Source of the DNA: Butyrivibrio sp.
GTDB taxonomy: Bacteria > Bacillota > Clostridia > Lachnospirales > Lachnospiraceae
Assembly: GCA_024688095.1 (NCBI GenBank)
Contig: JAILEJ010000051.1
Coordinates: 1 to 8,657 of the forward strand
Direction: 5' to 3'
DNA length: 8,657 nucleotides
Below are positions 6,406-8,657 of the stretch, one piece after another. The notes beneath the pieces are model-generated. The model saw nothing but the letters and a program-made list of their open reading frames with translations, had not been told where the DNA came from and ran no database searches. Numbering within the stretch: the first letter of the stretch is position 1; every line of letters begins with the position of its first letter. Both the position numbers and the translations under genes were made by a program.

Positions 6406-6459
6406 ATGACCAGGATATTTTCATATATTTTTGGAAATGCTATAAGAGGTCATAAATAA
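6406..6459 (+). CDS. 17-codon ORF between ATPase 2 and membrane protein 2
   Basis: The ORF reads MTRIFSYIFGNAIRGHK. It starts 8 nt after a good ribosome binding site (AGGAG, 6393-6397) and ends 10 nt before the start of membrane protein 2. The peptide is basic and partly hydrophobic, like the first residues of an ABC-2 permease. It could be the surviving start of a lost or truncated permease gene, a leader that couples translation of ATPase 2 to membrane protein 2, or a true small protein. It is out of frame with the following gene. The ribosome binding site is the only strong evidence. Confidence 0.35.
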   Translation: MTRIFSYIFGNAIRGHK

Positions 6460-6469
6460 AAGGATTAGG

Positions 6470-7672
6470 ATGATGAAGGAAAAGAATCTGATTAAAAGAA
6501 TTACAAATATTAATAAAACTCAGATAGGCTGGATAATTATCTGGGTTATGACTCTATTACTATCTCTGGTAAGTGATATTGAAGGAAAAAAGGAGGGTGG
6601 TTTTCTTAATAGTAATATAGTTCAAATAGTATTATTAATATATTTATCTATGTCATATTATAGAAAATATACTCTGATAAAAGGAGTAAAAAGTAAGGGA
6701 ACCAGTCCGGAGTATATTCTAAGTCCTAATACCAAGCTGGGAAATATAATGAGAGCCCACAGTATAGATGTTTATGGATTTTTTGCTTGCCTTGCTGGAA
6801 AACTTCTTATATTTCAGGTTATATTAGCCCTGTTTTATGTAATAACATTTGTCATTTATAAAAAGCCTATAAATCTGATAATGGCGGCTTTATCCATTAT
6901 TATTCCACTTATTGTGGCTTACATATATAGGGAGGTTTTTAGAAAAAGGCTTGAAACCAGGGTTGATGATATGGCTTATCAAGGTTTTGATATGATTTTG
7001 GGAATTATTCGTTTTATTGGCCTTATTATAGTTATTATTATTTTTCTATTTATTTCTATGTTACTTAGTGGAATTCTTCTTGATAGTATGATGCCGGAAT
7101 TAGGTAGTGATTCTATCCCATTAAGAATCGCTTATAGTGGAAGTATAATGATGTATATTATGGTCCTTATATCTGTAATCTGGATTATAGTTATGATGGA
7201 GACGAATATTTTGTTTTCATGGCTGAGTGACAAAATAATTACATTTATAAGATATGGTATTTCGGGACTGCTTCTAATATCAATGATTATTTATATAGCA
7301 TTTGCATATAATAATTATATAGTTATAGAGGAGAATCAGTTTAGGGTAAAGGAAAATGGAAGCTTTAAGAGTTACTCTATAGAGGACGTGGATTCAATGG
7401 ATATTTATGAAGAAGACGGTTCCATTCAGATAAGACTTAAGTTTTCTGATGCTTCGTCCAAGGAGCTTTTTACTGGTTCTGCTAGTGATACGGATGCCTG
7501 GACTAATATTTATTATAGTGATTATAATTATGGGGCAGATCTTGCTAAAAGGCTTAATGATATGGGGGCAAAGATAAGCCTGAAGGATGAAGAGGCTTTA
7601 AGAGATTCGGTTAAAAGTCTTGATCAGGAGTGTAGGGATGGGCTTGAAGAACTGCTTGAAATAGTTAAATAG
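6470..7672 (+). CDS. Multi-pass membrane protein 2 with soluble C-terminal domain
   Basis: This 400-residue protein, which I do not recognise as a named family, has about seven hydrophobic segments: near 20-37, 50-64, 103-129, 134-153, 176-204, 222-244 and 256-280. They are followed by a hydrophilic domain of about 120 residues. That domain begins NNYIVIEENQFRVKENGSFKSYSIEDV, a strand-rich pattern resembling PH-like domains of bacterial membrane proteins, and ends in a helical, acidic region (DEEALRDSVKSLDQECRDGLEELLEIVK). Its place after ATPase 2 suggests it is the membrane partner, but the only permease-like trace is the loop SPEYILSPNTKL (79-90). Two ATGs lie side by side (6470, 6473); AGGA at 6461-6464 is better spaced for the second. 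It is the last gene of the apparent operon. Confidence 0.75.
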   Translation: MMKEKNLIKRITNINKTQIGWIIIWVMTLLLSLVSDIEGKKEGGFLNSNIVQIVLLIYLSMSYYRKYTLIKGVKSKGTSPEYILSPNTKLGNIMRAHSIDVYGFFACLAGKLLIFQVILALFYVITFVIYKKPINLIMAALSIIIPLIVAYIYREVFRKRLETRVDDMAYQGFDMILGIIRFIGLIIVIIIFLFISMLLSGILLDSMMPELGSDSIPLRIAYSGSIMMYIMVLISVIWIIVMMETNILFSWLSDKIITFIRYGISGLLLISMIIYIAFAYNNYIVIEENQFRVKENGSFKSYSIEDVDSMDIYEEDGSIQIRLKFSDASSKELFTGSASDTDAWTNIYYSDYNYGADLAKRLNDMGAKISLKDEEALRDSVKSLDQECRDGLEELLEIVK

Positions 7673-7708
7673 CAGGTTATTGATAGCAAAAATATAAAGG
7701 TTTTATCT

Positions 7709-7746
7709 AGACGTATATGCTATGATTCAAGACGTAGTAAGCTATA
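7709..7746. repeat. Approximate 21-bp direct repeat upstream of the flavoprotein gene
   Basis: AGACGTA at 7709-7715 and 7730-7736 is followed in both copies by a similar continuation (TATGCTAT and GTAAGCTATA). The copies are two helical turns apart, in the 109-nt spacer before the last gene, so they could be paired protein-binding sites. The match is short and may be chance. Confidence 0.35.
7718..7726 (+). promoter_or_regulatory. Possible extended -10 promoter of the flavoprotein gene
   Basis: TGCTATGAT fits an extended -10 element (TGN then TATGAT) about 55 nt before the start codon. No good -35 box lies 16-18 nt upstream. No terminator is seen after membrane protein 2, so read-through from the ABC operon is also possible. 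Confidence 0.3.
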
Positions 7747-7781
7747 AATATATTTTTGTGTAAGTGATTTAGGAGTATAAA

Positions 7782-8657
7782 ATGGAGAATAATAAAGGGG
7801 ATTCAAATCAGATTACCAGGGACTATTTTGATAGTCTTATGATTGAGATGAGGCATATAGATAGTGATATTCCTGATACTAAGATTAATCTTTTTGGTCA
7901 TGAATTTTCTATGCCAATTACCACAGCAGCCTTATCACATCTTAATAATACTGCAGAAGATGGAATGGAAAAAATGGCAAAGGGGGCATATCTTTCAAAT
8001 GCCCTATGCTTTTCCGGAATGGGAGAGAAAAGTGAAATCAAGGCCATGTGTGCTACGGGAGCTAAGGTTATAAAAATTGTAAAACCACATAGAGATAATG
8101 AAAAGGTTTTTGAAAAAATCCATGAAGCTGAGGAAGCAGGTGCATTTGCAGTTGGTATGGACATTGATCACGCTTTTTCAGGAGATGGACAATATGATAA
8201 TGTTCTTGGTCTTCCAATGAAATCCAAATCCTTTGAGGAAATGCAAAGCTTCGTAAAAGCTACAAAATTGCCTTTTATAGTTAAGGGGGTTCTCAGTATA
8301 GAGGATGCAAAGAAATGTCTGGATATGGGAGCGGCTGGAATTATTGTATCTCATCATCATGGTATTATGAATTATGCTATTCCTCCACTAATGATACTAC
8401 CTAAGATTAAAGACTTAATTGGGGATAGAATTCCTATATTTGCGGATTGTTGTTTTGAGTCTGGAATGGATGTTTTTAAGGCTCTGGCTCTTGGTGCTGA
8501 TGCAGTATGCGTAGGCAGGGCAATTATGCCGCCCCTTAAGGAAAATGGAGCTGAGGGAGTAAGCCAGAAACTGAGTAGCATGAATCAGGAATTAAAGGCT
8601 GTTATGGAGAGAACGGCATTTAAGGATCTTGACAAGATTGATACTAGTGTTATTTAT
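7782..8657 (+). CDS. FMN-dependent alpha-hydroxy-acid oxidase/dehydrogenase family protein (3' end outside window)
   Basis: The frame is open from ATG 7782 to the last base (292 codons), with AGGAG at 7771-7775. The family uses an FMN-bound TIM barrel to oxidise 2-hydroxy acids such as lactate or glycolate. Family landmarks are visible in order: MPITTAALSHL (44-54), VGMDIDHAF (124-132, at the conserved Asp), PFIVKGVLSIEDAKKCLDMGAAGIIVSHHHG with K168 and H191-H193, then IPIFADCCFESGMDVFKALALGADAVCVGRAIM (217-249) with the FMN-phosphate loop G245-R246. In canonical enzymes the segment after VS reads NHGGR; here it is HHHGI, so the substrate-binding Arg is missing. The later DGGxRxG is DCCFESG. 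A different substrate or reaction is therefore likely. I have the impression that such SHHHG variants occur in other Clostridia. Antisense ORFs across it are shadows. Confidence 0.88.
   Translation, partial: MENNKGDSNQITRDYFDSLMIEMRHIDSDIPDTKINLFGHEFSMPITTAALSHLNNTAEDGMEKMAKGAYLSNALCFSGMGEKSEIKAMCATGAKVIKIVKPHRDNEKVFEKIHEAEEAGAFAVGMDIDHAFSGDGQYDNVLGLPMKSKSFEEMQSFVKATKLPFIVKGVLSIEDAKKCLDMGAAGIIVSHHHGIMNYAIPPLMILPKIKDLIGDRIPIFADCCFESGMDVFKALALGADAVCVGRAIMPPLKENGAEGVSQKLSSMNQELKAVMERTAFKDLDKIDTSVIY

Larger units (their letters stand above)
3489..7672 (+). other. Probable operon: two ABC modules around a GntR regulator
   Basis: The order is ATPase 1, membrane protein 1, GntR regulator, ATPase 2, 17-codon ORF, membrane protein 2, all on the + strand. 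There is no terminator-like hairpin between 3489 and 7672. Membrane protein 1 and the regulator abut exactly (TAG then ATG). The widest internal gap is 173 nt before ATPase 2 and is filled with repeats, so a second promoter there is possible. Confidence 0.6.

Noticed and set aside
7864..8073. Plus-strand 69-codon ORF inside the flavoprotein gene
   Set aside because: It is another frame of the same gene, with no ribosome binding site or recognisable domain.
7898..8581. Three minus-strand ORFs (7898-8164, 8178-8360, 8372-8581)
   Set aside because: They lie antisense to the continuous flavoprotein frame 7782-8657, which has clear family motifs and a ribosome binding site; the minus ORFs have no recognisable content.

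Overview
The window is AT-rich DNA with strong AGGAG-type ribosome binding sites. It carries a lipoprotein with a Thr/Ser/Glu/Ala-rich linker, a YtrA-like GntR regulator with ABC genes, and intergenic spacers full of short A/T tandem repeats. Together these suggest a low-GC Firmicute, most likely a Lachnospiraceae gut or rumen anaerobe of the Butyrivibrio/Pseudobutyrivibrio/Roseburia kind. That placement is inference from style; no marker gene is present. Every gene I can support is on the + strand.

Left part (1-3250): the window opens inside a DUF4143-type AAA+ ATPase gene whose N-terminal ATPase half lies outside. A 305-nt spacer follows, with a possible gene remnant and a perfect 12-bp palindrome. 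Next come a complete exodeoxyribonuclease III gene (1014-1862), a spacer with a 29-bp-period tandem repeat, and a secreted lipoprotein gene (2126-3148). The lipoprotein gene is closed by two intrinsic terminators in tandem that look like diverged copies of each other.

Central part (3277-7672): a near-consensus promoter (TTGACA, 17 nt, TATACT) starts what looks like one transcription unit. Its genes are ABC ATPase 1, membrane protein 1, a YtrA-like GntR repressor, ABC ATPase 2, a 17-codon ORF, and membrane protein 2 with a soluble C-terminal domain. I see no terminator inside. The layout resembles the GntR-regulated Ytr-type ABC modules of Firmicutes, but with two ATPase/membrane pairs and the regulator in the middle, abutting the stop of membrane protein 1. 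A likely model is that the GntR protein represses the promoter through the repeat-rich sequence overlapping it, and that the two modules act together in export or envelope defence. The substrate cannot be read from the sequence.

Right edge (7782-8657): a gene open to the window end encodes an FMN-dependent alpha-hydroxy-acid oxidase/dehydrogenase-fold protein. It keeps the active-site His region but lacks the substrate-binding Arg and other hallmark residues. The antisense ORFs over it are shadows.

A recurrent oddity is that several spacers hold short A/T-rich tandem repeats with different periods (29, 18, 44 and about 21 bp). The clearest possible novelty is the split double ABC module with its internal regulator and tiny ORF. 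It is a variant of a known theme, not a clearly new system.
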